Below are positions 1-9,460 of a stretch of DNA of 64,000 nt, piece after piece. The notes beneath the pieces are model-generated. The model saw only the letters and a program-made list of their open reading frames with translations, made no database searches and was not told the origin of the DNA. This DNA comes from JAVJUS01 sp040220455 (lineage in GTDB: Bacteria; Pseudomonadota; Alphaproteobacteria; DSM-16000; Inquilinaceae). The position numbers and the translations under genes are program-made. The stretch covers positions 1 to 64,000 of the forward strand of contig JAVJUS010000055.1 of NCBI GenBank assembly GCA_040220455.1. The letters are read 5' to 3'. Every line of letters begins with the position of its first letter. Within the stretch, counting starts at the first letter, position 1.

Positions 1-36
1 GCGCTCCTGACGCACGGCGGCCGGAAAGGCCCGAGC

Positions 37-3000
37 ATGTCGGAGGTCAGCGCAACCCTGCCGCGCGCCGAGGCGCCGCCGTCTCGCCCTTCGGAAACGC
101 CTGCCTCGATGGAAACGGCGACGGCGGCGCTCGCCTTCGTCATTCCGGCCCGCGACGCGGCCACGACTCTGGGCGCGACGGTCGCGAGCCTGCGGGCGCA
201 GACCCGGCCGGACTGGGAGGCGGTGGTCGTCGACGACGCCTCGACCGACGGCACGGACGGCCTCGCCGAGCGCCTCGCGGTCGAGGAGCCGCGCCTGCGC
301 GTCGTGCGGCGAAGCCGGGCCGGTGGCGCGAGCGCCGCGCGCAACGACGGCGTGGCGGCGACCGGGGCGCCGGCGGTCTGCTTCCTCGACGCCGACGACA
401 CCGTGACACCCCACTTCGCCGCACGGATGCTGGACGCCCTGGAGAGCGATCCGTGCGCGGACGCGGCCTTGTGCGGCTATGTCCGGACCGATCCGGACGG
501 CGCGCCGATCGCCGCCTACACGCGTCCCGATCCGGGCGACGACGCCTTCGAGACCCTGGCGCATCGCCAAGTGACGGCCATCCATGCCCATGTGGTCCGG
601 CGCCGCGCGCTCGACGCCGTTGGCGGCTTCGACCCGCAGCTCACGACCTGCGAGGACTGGGATCTCTGGCTCCGCCTGGCGCGAGCGGGGACGCGCTACG
701 CCATCATCGACGCGCCGCTCGCCATCTACCGTTGCGCGCCGGGGACGCTCAGCCGGAACGGCGCACTACTGGTCGCCGATGCCCGAACGGTGCTGCGCCG
801 GGCGCTCGGCTCGGACGCGCGCGTGCGCGCGCCCGCCCACGACCATGTCGAGGGAATCGCGGCCGACCGGGTCGAGGCGACCTGCCGCTGGATCGCGCTG
901 TGGGCCGGGGCGATCGCGCTGGGCGCCGGCGGCGATCCGGGACCCTGCCTGGCGGAAATCCGGGAGGCGCCGCCCGATTTCCTGACCCCGGACGCTCTCA
1001 CCGGCGCGGTGCTGGACGGCCTTGTCATCGGCCTGTGCCGACCGGAGAGCGCGCTGGCCGACTGGTGGCCGGCCGGTGAAGCCGGCCTCGACGCCTTGCT
1101 CGCGGACTTCGCCCGGCGGGCCTGCGACCCGACGCTCGCCGAAGGAATCAAGCGCCGATTGGCGCTCCGCGCCTGCACCGCTGGCGAACCTGCCGACCGG
1201 CGTCGGTTCGGGCCGGTTCTTGCGGTCCGGGGCGGCGTCTCGCCGCTGCTGCGCCGGATCGTTCCGCCGCCGGGGGTCGATACCCTGGCGCTGAGGCGAG
1301 GGGCCGGCCGGGTGGTCGCGCTGCCCATGGCGGGGCCCGTGTCGCGCCTCGCCTGGCTGCGCCTGATGGCGGCCTTCGCCGTCCTGCGCGTCGAGGCCGC
1401 CTTGCGCCCCCGCGAGATCGGGCGCCTGCCCCCCGATCTGGCCCGCCGCCGCCCCACGCGGCTGGCGCGCCGGGCGCTGCGCGCGGCAGCCGCCCGCCTG
1501 TCCGGCGGCCGGGCCGCCGACAGCGTCGACGCCCTCTCCCCCCTGCCGCCGCCGCGTCCGCCGCCGGCGGGCGCGAAAGGGCATACGGGTTCGCCGCCGG
1601 GCTCCCCGGCCGCGGCGGAGACGCGGGGGACGTTCTGGGAGGCGCATTTCGCCGAGCCGGACCCGTGGCAGTACGACAGCCCCTACGAGGTCGAGAAATA
1701 CGAGCGCACGCTCTCGCTCCTGCCCGACGGCCCGATCGGCGACGCGCTGGAACTCGCCTGCGCGGAAGGCCACTTCACCCGCCGCCTCGCCCCGCGGGTC
1801 GCCCGGCTGGAAGCGGTCGACATCTCCGAGCGGGCGCTGGCGCGGGCGCGCGAGCGCTGCCGCATGGCGGGCATCGACGGTGTCCGCTTCGCCCGGGCCG
1901 ACTTCTTCGCCGAGCCGATCGCCGGCGACCGCAACCTCATCGTCTGTTCGGAGGTGCTCTATTATCTCGACGACCCGGCGCGCCTCGCCGATCTGGCCGC
2001 GCGGATCGCGGACGCCCTGGCGCCGGGCGGGCTCCTGCTGACGGCCCATGCCAACCTGCTCGCCGACGACCCCGCGCGCACAGGCTTCGACTGGGATCAC
2101 CCCTACGGCGCCGATGGGGTCGTCCGGGCCTTCGAGGGCGTCGAGGGCCTCGCCCGCGTCCGGACGATCCGCACGGAGCTCTACCGCATCGACCTGTTCC
2201 GTCGCGCGCCGGCGGACGGGCCGGCAGAGGAGATAGGCCTGCCCGTCACCGCGCCGCTGAGCCCGGCGGTGGAGGCGGGTCTGGTGCGCGGCGGCGCGCT
2301 GGCGCGGCGCGCCGCGGTCTGGCGGAGCGAGACGACGGCCCGGGTGCCGGTGCTGATGTATCATCGCGTCAGCGACACCCCGGTGCCGGCCCTGGCGCGC
2401 TATGCTGTCTCGCCCCGGGAGTTCGAAGCCCAGATGCGCTTCCTGCGCCGGCGCGGGTTCCACGCGATCGCGCCGGACGCGCTGGGGCGGGCCCGGCGCG
2501 ACGGCGTGGCGCTGGCCGGCCGGCCGGTGCTGATCACCTTCGACGACGGGTATCGAGACTTCGCCGAGACAGCCTGGCCGATCCTGGAGCGGCACGGCTT
2601 CACCGCCCATGTCTTCGTGGTCACCGGATCCGCCGGGGGAACGGCGGACTGGGACGCGGCCCACGGTCCGCCGGCGCCCCTGATGGACATGGAGGCGATC
2701 CGGGCGCTTCATGGGCGCGGCGTGACCTTCGGCAGCCACATGGACCGGCACATGGCCGTGACCTGCCTTTCGATCGAGGCCCTCGCCCGCGCCGCGGACC
2801 GCGCCCGCCGGACGCTGGAGGACGCCCTGGGCACGGCGATCGACACCGTCGCGCCGCCCTACGGCGATCACGACGACCGGACGGTCCGGGTGCTGGCCGC
2901 GGCGGGCCACCGGCTCGTCTTCACCACCGTCTCCGGCATCGCGGACAGCCGGGCGGCGACGATCCGGGTGCCGCGGCTGGAGATCGCGGGCGGCATGGAC

Positions 3001-3066
3001 CTGGACGCCTTCGCCGCCGCCGTCGCGCAGGGACTGCCCACCCCCGAGGACGCGGATCGTCCGTGA
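37..3066 (+). CDS. Glycosyltransferase 2 / NodS-like methyltransferase / NodB-like polysaccharide deacetylase, three-domain protein
   Basis: A 1009-residue protein with three separable domains. Residues about 33-300 are a GT-A glycosyltransferase: FVIPARDAA, DDASTDGTDG and a DADD metal motif near 120. Residues about 527-730 are a class I SAM methyltransferase of the NodS-like type, opening with DPWQYDSPYEVEKY and carrying the SAM loop ELACAEGHF. Residues about 768-1005 are a NodB-fold deacetylase: VLMYHRVSD, ITFDDGYRDF and SHMDRH. A proline- and alanine-rich linker precedes the methyltransferase. The cytoplasmic protein probably builds, methylates and trims a surface glycan. The downstream ABC exporter starts inside its stop codon, so the two are translationally coupled. 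Domain calls are firm; the glycan is unknown. Confidence 0.88.
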   Translation: MSEVSATLPRAEAPPSRPSETPASMETATAALAFVIPARDAATTLGATVASLRAQTRPDWEAVVVDDASTDGTDGLAERLAVEEPRLRVVRRSRAGGASAARNDGVAATGAPAVCFLDADDTVTPHFAARMLDALESDPCADAALCGYVRTDPDGAPIAAYTRPDPGDDAFETLAHRQVTAIHAHVVRRRALDAVGGFDPQLTTCEDWDLWLRLARAGTRYAIIDAPLAIYRCAPGTLSRNGALLVADARTVLRRALGSDARVRAPAHDHVEGIAADRVEATCRWIALWAGAIALGAGGDPGPCLAEIREAPPDFLTPDALTGAVLDGLVIGLCRPESALADWWPAGEAGLDALLADFARRACDPTLAEGIKRRLALRACTAGEPADRRRFGPVLAVRGGVSPLLRRIVPPPGVDTLALRRGAGRVVALPMAGPVSRLAWLRLMAAFAVLRVEAALRPREIGRLPPDLARRRPTRLARRALRAAAARLSGGRAADSVDALSPLPPPRPPPAGAKGHTGSPPGSPAAAETRGTFWEAHFAEPDPWQYDSPYEVEKYERTLSLLPDGPIGDALELACAEGHFTRRLAPRVARLEAVDISERALARARERCRMAGIDGVRFARADFFAEPIAGDRNLIVCSEVLYYLDDPARLADLAARIADALAPGGLLLTAHANLLADDPARTGFDWDHPYGADGVVRAFEGVEGLARVRTIRTELYRIDLFRRAPADGPAEEIGLPVTAPLSPAVEAGLVRGGALARRAAVWRSETTARVPVLMYHRVSDTPVPALARYAVSPREFEAQMRFLRRRGFHAIAPDALGRARRDGVALAGRPVLITFDDGYRDFAETAWPILERHGFTAHVFVVTGSAGGTADWDAAHGPPAPLMDMEAIRALHGRGVTFGSHMDRHMAVTCLSIEALARAADRARRTLEDALGTAIDTVAPPYGDHDDRTVRVLAAAGHRLVFTTVSGIADSRAATIRVPRLEIAGGMDLDAFAAAVAQGLPTPEDADRP

Positions 3067-4832
3067 GGAGCAAGCTCGCCCTGCCCCGCCCGACCATGCT
3101 GCGCGACCTGCGCGCGCTGTGGCCGGCGATCGCCGACAAGAAGCCCTGGCTCGCCGGCATGGTGGTGCTGGGCTTCGTCGCCTCCTTCGTCGAGACGCTG
3201 GGCGTCAGCTTCGTCGTCCTGCTGCTCTTCGGCGCCATCCGGGGGCCGGAGTCGATCGGCGGCGACGGCGCGACGGCGGGCCTGCTCGACACGATCTACG
3301 GCGTGGCGACCTGGGTCGTCGGCGACAGCCTGATCGGCCTCGCCGTGCTGATCGCCGCCGCCGTGTTGATCAAGAGCCTGGTGGTCGGCGCCTATTCGGT
3401 GCTCGCCGCCTGGGTCCAGTACACGGTCCACCACCGGGTGCGCGAGGCGATCTACGCCCGCTACATGGAAGTCGCCTACGACGACATCGCGCGCCAGGAC
3501 TACGGCACCCTCGCCAACACGCTGATCGGGGAATCCTGGGAGGTCTCGTCGGTCGTCCAGGCGCTGTCGCGCATCCTGATCAACCTCGCCTCGATGACCG
3601 TCTACGGCCTGTTCGTCCTGGCGCTGTCCTGGCCGCTCGGCCTGATGGCGGCGGTCGGCGGGTTGGTCGTGGTCGCCGTGCTGCGTCTGGCGCGCGACCG
3701 GCTGCGCAGGCTCGGCCGGCGGGCGACGGGGCTCAACGAGGCCCTGACCGAGAGCGCCTTCTCCGGCCTGCAGGCCATGCGAACGATCCGGGCCTTCGGG
3801 GCGGAGGCGCGGGAGGTGGCGCGCTTCGCCACCGTCTCGCGCCGGGTCTCGCGCGTCTTCGTCCGGCTGACCGCGCTCGACCACCTCATTCGGCCCGGCA
3901 CGGAGATGCTGTCGCTGGTCATGCTGGGCGCCGTCATCGCCCTGTCCTTCGCCATCGGCAATACGACGGCGGTGACGGTCGCCGTCGTCGCCCTGCTCTG
4001 GCGCCTGCAGCCGCAGATGCGCGAGATCGAGCACAACCTGGTGACGCTCGCCGGCAAGGAATACGCCGTCGGCGTCGTCGCCCGGGCGATCGACCGGCGC
4101 GGCAAGCGCTTCCCGCCCGAGGGCACGGTCCGCTTCGAGGGGTTGCGCGAGGCGATCGTGGCCGAGGACCTGGGCTACACCCACCCCGGGTCGAGCGAGC
4201 CGACGCTGACGGGCCTGTCCTTCACGATCCCACGCGGCGAGACGGTCGCCGTCGCCGGGCCCAGCGGGGCCGGCAAGTCGACGCTGGTCAACCTGCTGCT
4301 CAAGCTCTACGAGCCGGCGGCCGGCACGATCCGGGTCGACGGCACGCCGCTGCCCGAGATCGAGCGGTCGAGCTGGCTGGCCCGGATCGCCCTGACCGGC
4401 CAGGACGTCGACCTGATCGAGGGCACGATCGCGGAGAATCTGCGCCTCGGCTCGCCGCTCGCCGGCGACGCCGTGCTGCGCGCCGCGCTCGCCGAAGCCG
4501 ACATCCTGGACTTCGTCGACGGTCTGCCGGACGGCATCGAGACCCGGGTCGGCGAGCGCGGCCTGCGCCTGTCCGGCGGCCAGCGCCAGCGCCTCGCGCT
4601 CGCCCGCGCTCTGGTCGGCGAGCCGGAGATCCTCATCCTCGACGAGGCGACCAACGCGGTCGATGCCGGATCGGAAACACGGATCATGGAGCGGCTGCGC
4701 CGGTCGCGGCCGTCCCTGACCCTGATCGTGATCGCCCATCGCGGCACGGTGCTGGATCTCGCCGATCGCCGCATCTTCCTGGAGGCCGGCCGGCAGGTGC
4801 CCGCCGCCGGGCGGGCGAGCGCCATGGGCTGA
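3063..4832 (+). CDS. ABC transporter, fused membrane and ATPase domains (lipid/glycan exporter type)
   Basis: Half-transporter of 589 residues with an N-terminal six-helix membrane domain and a C-terminal nucleotide-binding domain. Visible motifs are Walker A GPSGAGKST (about residue 398), signature LSGGQRQRLALARAL (about 503), Walker B ILILDEATNAVD (about 522) and the switch histidine in VIAHRG. The GTG at 3063 overlaps the previous stop (GTGA). An ATG at 3096 (MLRDLRALWP) is an alternative start giving 578 residues; the open frame further upstream is a shadow. The family includes MsbA-like and exopolysaccharide exporters. Coupling to the glycosyltransferase/deacetylase gene suggests export of that product, which is inference. 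Confidence 0.87.
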   Translation: MRSKLALPRPTMLRDLRALWPAIADKKPWLAGMVVLGFVASFVETLGVSFVVLLLFGAIRGPESIGGDGATAGLLDTIYGVATWVVGDSLIGLAVLIAAAVLIKSLVVGAYSVLAAWVQYTVHHRVREAIYARYMEVAYDDIARQDYGTLANTLIGESWEVSSVVQALSRILINLASMTVYGLFVLALSWPLGLMAAVGGLVVVAVLRLARDRLRRLGRRATGLNEALTESAFSGLQAMRTIRAFGAEAREVARFATVSRRVSRVFVRLTALDHLIRPGTEMLSLVMLGAVIALSFAIGNTTAVTVAVVALLWRLQPQMREIEHNLVTLAGKEYAVGVVARAIDRRGKRFPPEGTVRFEGLREAIVAEDLGYTHPGSSEPTLTGLSFTIPRGETVAVAGPSGAGKSTLVNLLLKLYEPAAGTIRVDGTPLPEIERSSWLARIALTGQDVDLIEGTIAENLRLGSPLAGDAVLRAALAEADILDFVDGLPDGIETRVGERGLRLSGGQRQRLALARALVGEPEILILDEATNAVDAGSETRIMERLRRSRPSLTLIVIAHRGTVLDLADRRIFLEAGRQVPAAGRASAMG

Positions 4833-4856
4833 ACCGGACCGCCGGCGCGGCGGCCG

Positions 4857-6008
4857 TCAGGCGATCCGCGCCGCGGCGCCGGTCTCCCGGGCTTCCACGG
4901 GCCCGCCGGCGCGCGCCGGGCGGTAGGGATCGTCGCCGCGCGCCGCCGCCGCATGATCGAGAGCTTCGAGTGTGCGCAGGCTGATCCGACCTTCGTCGGG
5001 ATCCTTGTGGGCCGGCGCCTCGTCGATCGCGAAGTCAAGGAAGGCGCGATCGACCACGTCGGGACGCCGCCCGAGGCGGGCCAGCTTCGCGGCGCCGCGC
5101 ACGCCGCGCAGGCGCAGCTTCTCCCACGCCGCCCCGGCGGCCGCAGCGCCGGCGGCGCGCGGATGACGCCTCAGCGCCGCGAGCAGGACCGCGCGCCCGT
5201 GCGCCCGGTAGCCCCGGCGGAACAGCAGGCGCTCGGCGAAATCCATCGCCAGCCGGTCCGCGCACAAGCGGATCGCCGGGTCGATGCCCGGCCCGATCCA
5301 GTCGCACAGGTCGTCGAGCACCAGGAGATGCGCCAGGCTCATCCGGGCATCGTCGGAGGACATGTTGCCCGGCAGTTCGCGATAGCCCACCAGGTAGTCG
5401 GGCACGCAGACGAAGCGGTGGTCGACCGCGAGCTTCAATTGCAGCAGCAGGTCCTCGCAGCCCTCGCCGCCGCGCGCGCGCAGGCTCGCGTCGTAGCCGC
5501 CCAGGGCGACGACAGGATCGCGCCGGACCAGCATGCCGCTGCCATTGCCCACGAAGTTGAACCCCATGTGGCGGAACAGGACCCGGCCCTCGCAGCCATA
5601 GACCGGCGAGCGACCGATGACCCGCCCCTGCCCGTCGATCCGGCGATAGGGCGAGTACGCCACGGCGACGTCCTGACCGGCGGCCTCGAGCGCGGCGACC
5701 TGGCGCTCGGTCTTGAGCGGATGCCAGTGATCGTCGGCGTCGAGCGGCGCGACATAGGCGCCGCGCGCCCGTTCGATGCCGAGATTGCGCGCCGAGGCCA
5801 CCCCGCCATTGGCCTTGCGCAGCAGCACGACGCGTGGGTCCCGTTCACGATGGGCCTCGACGATCTCGACGGTCGCGTCGCGCGAGCCGTCGTCGACCAC
5901 CAGGATCTCCAGGTGCCGGTAGGTCTGCGCCGACGCACTCGCCAGCGTTTCGGCGATGGTGGCGGCGGCGTTGTAGGCGGGAACGACGACCGAGACGAAA
6001 GGCGCCAT
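4857..6008 (-). CDS. Family 2 glycosyltransferase
   Basis: A 383-residue GT-A glycosyltransferase. The N-terminus has FVSVVVPAYNAAATI and VVDDGSRDATVEI, with DADDHWHP as the sugar-nucleotide/metal motif near residue 90 and a GYDASLRARGGEGCEDLLL acceptor-region motif. The ATG at 6008 (MAPFVSVVVPAYN) puts the first beta strand where the family usually has it; upstream Met codons at 6035 and 6053 would add an unsupported extension. It is convergent with the ABC exporter, only 24 bp away, so it is a separate transcription unit of the same probable glycan locus. Acceptor and donor are unknown. Confidence 0.85.
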   Translation of the reverse strand: MAPFVSVVVPAYNAAATIAETLASASAQTYRHLEILVVDDGSRDATVEIVEAHRERDPRVVLLRKANGGVASARNLGIERARGAYVAPLDADDHWHPLKTERQVAALEAAGQDVAVAYSPYRRIDGQGRVIGRSPVYGCEGRVLFRHMGFNFVGNGSGMLVRRDPVVALGGYDASLRARGGEGCEDLLLQLKLAVDHRFVCVPDYLVGYRELPGNMSSDDARMSLAHLLVLDDLCDWIGPGIDPAIRLCADRLAMDFAERLLFRRGYRAHGRAVLLAALRRHPRAAGAAAAGAAWEKLRLRGVRGAAKLARLGRRPDVVDRAFLDFAIDEAPAHKDPDEGRISLRTLEALDHAAAARGDDPYRPARAGGPVEARETGAAARIA

Positions 6009-6252
6009 GGGCTCTGAACCGGGATTGCGCGGCATCGATCGCGAGAGGGCCACGGCCGGCGAGCCCCCCGCAACGGGTCATTCGGGGATGGGATCGGCGC
6101 CGACGGAGGGGCGGGACGCCCCGTTCGGTCGCGATCCCACGATCGTGATCGCCCGCGACCTCCGCGGCGCCGGCCGAGACGATGGCGCCGGCCGGCGAAA
6201 GGCCCATCTACCGGACGCCGGAACGCACCGCGCGGGCCGGCCGAAACGAAGG

Positions 6253-6714
6253 ATGACGGACATGCTTTCCCGACAAATCCTCACCATGCTGATCGCCGGG
6301 GCGATGGCCACGGTCGCGTTCGACTTCTTCGGCCAGAGCCTGAGCCCGATGCTCGGCTTCGCCAATCTGGCGCCGGTGCCGCTCGCCAATCAGGTGATCC
6401 AGACCTTCACCGGATCGGCCTGGCCGCCCGGCGCGCAGTTCCTGCACTATTTCGCCGGCATGGTGGCCTATCCGCTGGGCTGGATGATCGTCGCCGAGCC
6501 CCTCGCGGCCCGCGCCGCGCCGCAGCTTCCCTGGTGGCTCGTGGCGGTCGCCTACGGCGTCGTGCTCTGGGTCTTCGCGCTGTTCGTCATGGCCTCGCTG
6601 ATCGCGGGCAACCCACCCTTCCTGGGCTTCACCGGGATCACCTGGGTCGCGCTCGTCGGCCACGTCATCTTCGCGCTCGTCGCCGCGTGGGCGGTGCGCT
6701 GGCGGCGGGGATAG
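6253..6714 (+). CDS. Small integral membrane protein of unknown function
   Basis: A 153-residue protein with about four hydrophobic segments: after the start around LTMLIAGAMATVAF, around the FAGMVAYPLGWMI stretch, around WWLVAVAYGVVLWVFALFVM, and near the C-terminus around ALVGHVIFALVAAWAV. The start chosen is the ATG in GGATGACGGACATG. The longer upstream frame is arginine/glycine-rich and looks non-coding. I do not recognise the family with confidence; small inner-membrane proteins of the YagU type are a possible comparison. It stands alone between a glycosyltransferase and a convergent serine hydrolase. Confidence 0.7.
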   Translation: MTDMLSRQILTMLIAGAMATVAFDFFGQSLSPMLGFANLAPVPLANQVIQTFTGSAWPPGAQFLHYFAGMVAYPLGWMIVAEPLAARAAPQLPWWLVAVAYGVVLWVFALFVMASLIAGNPPFLGFTGITWVALVGHVIFALVAAWAVRWRRG

Positions 6715-6723
6715 GAAAGAGGG

Positions 6724-7812
6724 TCAGGCACGCTCGGCGGCGGGGATGATGTCGCGCGCCACCAGGTCCCGGAGGTCGCCGACATGCCCGCCCGACCGGG
6801 CCGGCCGGGTCGGGTCCGACGTGATCGCGACGACGAGTTCCAGCGCCGGGACGACGAACAGCATCTGGCCGCCATAGCCGCGGGCATACGCCGCCTCCTG
6901 CCCGCCGATCCGGGTCAGGAACCAGCCGTAGCCGTAGTCGTCGCCGGACCAGGGGGAGCGGGTGCGCGCCGTCCACGAGGCGTCGATCCAGTCCCGCGGG
7001 ATCACCCGCCGGCCCTCGAAGGTCCCGCCGGTGCGCCACGTCTCGCCGAAGCGATAGAGCGCCATCGGCGACAGCGCCATGTTGTTTCCGCCCATGTAGA
7101 AGCCCTGCGGATCGCGCGTCCAGGGCGGCACGACGACGCCGAGCGGGTCGCCCAGCCAGTCGCGCGCCAGGGCCAGTAGGCTGCGCCCGGAGGCGTGCGC
7201 CAGCGCGGCGCCCAGCAGGTGGTAACTGCCGGTCGAATACTGCATCCGCGCCCCGGGCTCGGCGACGAAGGGCCGTGTCAGAGCGTGGGCGACCCAGTCG
7301 CCGCTCGCCACCCAGGCCCCGTAGTTGGCGCCCGAGGTCCGCTCCAGCCCGGCCTGCATGGTCAGCAAATCGGCGATCGTGATGTCGCCGACACGCCGAT
7401 CGGCGTCGGCCGGCACCAGGTCGGGCGCGACCTCGGCGAAGGGCGCCTCCACGCCCGGCAGGACGCCGCGTTCGATCGCGATGCCGGTCAGCGTCGCGAC
7501 GATCGTCTTGGACACCGACTTGACGTTGACCGGCCGGTCGACCGCCGGCCCGCGATAGGCCTCGGCCAGCGCGACCGCCCCCCGGCGGGCGACGACCAGG
7601 GCGTGGAGCTGGTCGAGCCCCTCGGCCCGACGGCCGGCCCGGACGAGGAGGCCCGGATCGAGGCCGGCCTCGGCCCCGGCCATCTCGGCCGCCACCGCGC
7701 GCGCGGGGCTGCCCGGCCCGGCCAAGCCGAGCGCGAGCGCCCCGAGGCCCGCGGCCACCACGCCGCGCCGGGTCGCGCCGCCCGTCTCGCCTCGCCCATT
7801 GGCCGCTGCCAT
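6724..7812 (-). CDS. Tat-exported serine hydrolase, beta-lactamase class C / DD-peptidase fold
   Basis: A 362-residue protein. A twin-arginine leader (ATRRGVVAAGLGALALGLAG, about residues 13-32) predicts folded export to the periplasm. The nucleophile motif is S-V-S-K at residues 99-102. The second motif tyrosine is in YSTGSYHLLG near 192. The C-terminus has the GYGGQMLFV strand in the position of the usual HTG/KTG box. This family includes esterases, DD-peptidases and class C-like lactamases, and activity cannot be assigned. The ATG at 7812 places the RR motif correctly; an upstream frame to 7863 is possible but unneeded. It is convergent with the small membrane protein, 9 bp apart. Confidence 0.82.
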   Translation of the reverse strand: MAAANGRGETGGATRRGVVAAGLGALALGLAGPGSPARAVAAEMAGAEAGLDPGLLVRAGRRAEGLDQLHALVVARRGAVALAEAYRGPAVDRPVNVKSVSKTIVATLTGIAIERGVLPGVEAPFAEVAPDLVPADADRRVGDITIADLLTMQAGLERTSGANYGAWVASGDWVAHALTRPFVAEPGARMQYSTGSYHLLGAALAHASGRSLLALARDWLGDPLGVVVPPWTRDPQGFYMGGNNMALSPMALYRFGETWRTGGTFEGRRVIPRDWIDASWTARTRSPWSGDDYGYGWFLTRIGGQEAAYARGYGGQMLFVVPALELVVAITSDPTRPARSGGHVGDLRDLVARDIIPAAERA

Positions 7813-8045
7813 GGTCGTTTTCCCGCCGTTGCCCGAAACCGATCGCCATCCGGCCCGATGCATATGGCGCGCCGAGACCGCCCGACCAGATCGAGCCGTT
7901 CCGCCGACGCGAGAAGTCCAGTCGCCCCACTCGTGACACGATCTGTTCGTTCACAGGACTTCAACCTTTACAGACCAACGTAGGCACGATTCCCTCGCCC
8001 CCGATCGCATCCCCGAGTCGCCGGCCCGCGGAGCCGTCCGCCCGC
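7813..8045. promoter_or_regulatory. Divergent intergenic region
   Basis: 233 bp between the start of the serine hydrolase on the minus strand and the start of the putative barrel protein on the plus strand, so it should hold both promoters. It is less GC-rich than its surroundings around 7925-7985. No convincing -35/-10 pair or operator could be fixed by eye. Confidence 0.4.
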
Positions 8046-9011
8046 ATGATCCGACAGCCGCTCGCCCTCGCCCAAGCCCTGGCGCCGTACGTCGCCGCCG
8101 CGCTCGTCGCCCTGCTTGTCGCCGCCGGTTCGCCCACCGTCCCGGCGGCCCGGGCCGGGGAGATGCGCGAGACGGCGGTCGGGCCGGTCCCCGTGCCGCC
8201 GATCGCTCTGGACCGCGCCGTCGGTACCGCGTCCCCCGATGCCGGAAGCTGGACCCGGCGGCTCGACACCTGGGGCCGCACCGTGTCCCTCTCGCTCGAG
8301 AGCGCGGTGCGCGAGGACGGCATGGCGGGCTCGGTCGCCCTGGCCGCCCGGCCGGTCGGCCCGGAGATCCCGGCGACGATCCGGCTCAGCGCCGAGCATG
8401 CGGCCGAGCCGGGCGCCGCCGACCGCCGCCTCGGGCGCTACGGCCTGGAAGCGGACATGGTGGCGCCGGTGCCGGGGACGTCGCTCTCGCTCCGCCCCGG
8501 CCTGCGCATACGGCGCCGGCCCGATGCGCCGGAAGGCACGGCCCTGACGGAGACCATGGCGATCGAGGCGGCGCGCGGCCGGACGGAGCTGCGGCTGGGC
8601 GGCGCAATCGGCCAGGCGACGGGACTGCGCGCCGGCCACACCCCTGCACAGGCGAGCGCCGCGATGCGTCTGGCGCCGGCCGACGGCCTCGCCGTCGACG
8701 CCCGGGCCGAGCTCGGCTCCCTCGACCGGGCCGACGACCGCGCGCACCGCCGCGCGGCCGAGGTCGTCGCCCGCTGGCAGGCGCGCCGGTCGCTCGACCT
8801 CGAGGCCCGGGCGCGGGTCGAGACGGCGATGGCCGGCCGGGCGGAGCGTCGGGTGGACGGCCGCCTGGCCGCCGGCCTCGACTGGCGGCCGGCGCCGGCG
8901 CGCGTGCCCTTGACCATACGGATCGACGCCGCCGCCGACCGCCGCGATCCGGAGGCCGACGGCCGGACGCTCGACGCCGCCCTCGACATCGGCATCGATC
9001 TTCGTTTCTGA
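8046..9011 (+). CDS. Putative outer-membrane beta-barrel protein (hypothetical)
   Basis: A 321-residue protein with an N-terminal hydrophobic export signal (VAAALVALLVAAGSP, cleavage likely after an A-x-A near residue 38). The body of alternating short strands (SLSLESAV, LSLRPGLRI, TELRLGGAI, PLTIRIDAA) ends in DIGIDLRF. A terminal phenylalanine after alternating hydrophobic residues is the usual signal for outer-membrane insertion by BamA. No family is recognised. The barrel reading rests on strand pattern and C-terminal signature only; a soluble periplasmic beta-rich protein is the alternative. Confidence 0.6.
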   Translation: MIRQPLALAQALAPYVAAALVALLVAAGSPTVPAARAGEMRETAVGPVPVPPIALDRAVGTASPDAGSWTRRLDTWGRTVSLSLESAVREDGMAGSVALAARPVGPEIPATIRLSAEHAAEPGAADRRLGRYGLEADMVAPVPGTSLSLRPGLRIRRRPDAPEGTALTETMAIEAARGRTELRLGGAIGQATGLRAGHTPAQASAAMRLAPADGLAVDARAELGSLDRADDRAHRRAAEVVARWQARRSLDLEARARVETAMAGRAERRVDGRLAAGLDWRPAPARVPLTIRIDAAADRRDPEADGRTLDAALDIGIDLRF

Positions 9012-9079
9012 TCGGCGGGCGACGGGCCGGGCCGCGCCGAGGCTGGAAAGCGGGGCCGCGCCTGCGCCATTCTGACCCG

Positions 9080-9460
9080 ATGACCGCTCCCGCCCACGAC
9101 CCGGCGCCCACGCGCCGCCTCAAGCTGCGGCTGACCCTGGACGACGGCGCGATGCTGGGGCCGGGCAAGGCCGACCTGCTCGCCGCGATCGAGGAGACCG
9201 GCTCGATCGCCGCCGCCGGCCGGCGCATGGGCATGAGCTACAAGCGCGCCTGGATGCTTGTCGAAACACTCAACGCCGCCTTCGTCGCGCCCCTGGTCGA
9301 GAGCACGCGCGGGGGCAGCCGGGGCGGCGGTGCCCGCCTGACGCCGACCGGCGCCACCATCCTCGCCCACTACCGGCGCATGGAGGACCGGGCCTCGGCG
9401 GCCGCCGCGCCGGACATCGACGCCATCCGCCGGCTGTCCAGGGGGCCGGGGGCCGGATAG
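9080..9460 (+). CDS. ModE-like winged helix-turn-helix regulator, DNA-binding domain only
   Basis: A 126-residue protein matching the N-terminal domain of ModE. LKLRLTLDDGAMLGPGKADLL leads into an HTH segment with SIAAAGRRMGMSYKRAWMLV, then LTPTGATILAHYRRME. The Y-K-R-A-W core is characteristic. Full ModE proteins add two molybdate-binding TOBE domains; these are absent here, as in many short ModE-family regulators. It may control molybdate/tungstate genes or, given its position, the operon that starts about 245 bp downstream. Target is inference. Confidence 0.8.
   Translation: MTAPAHDPAPTRRLKLRLTLDDGAMLGPGKADLLAAIEETGSIAAAGRRMGMSYKRAWMLVETLNAAFVAPLVESTRGGSRGGGARLTPTGATILAHYRRMEDRASAAAAPDIDAIRRLSRGPGAG

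Noticed and set aside
766..2910. 714-residue antisense frame on the minus strand
   Set aside because: GC-rich genomes give long antisense frames. Composition is basic and low-complexity, and the plus strand has three clear domains.
1665..3062. Long open frame upstream of the ABC exporter, in frame with it
   Set aside because: It overlaps the three-domain protein in another frame and is arginine/proline-rich. GTG 3063 or ATG 3096 with a normal transporter N-terminus is far better.
2868..4739. 623-residue antisense frame opposite the ABC exporter
   Set aside because: It is rich in D, R, Q and G with no recognisable domain, while the plus strand has all ABC motifs.
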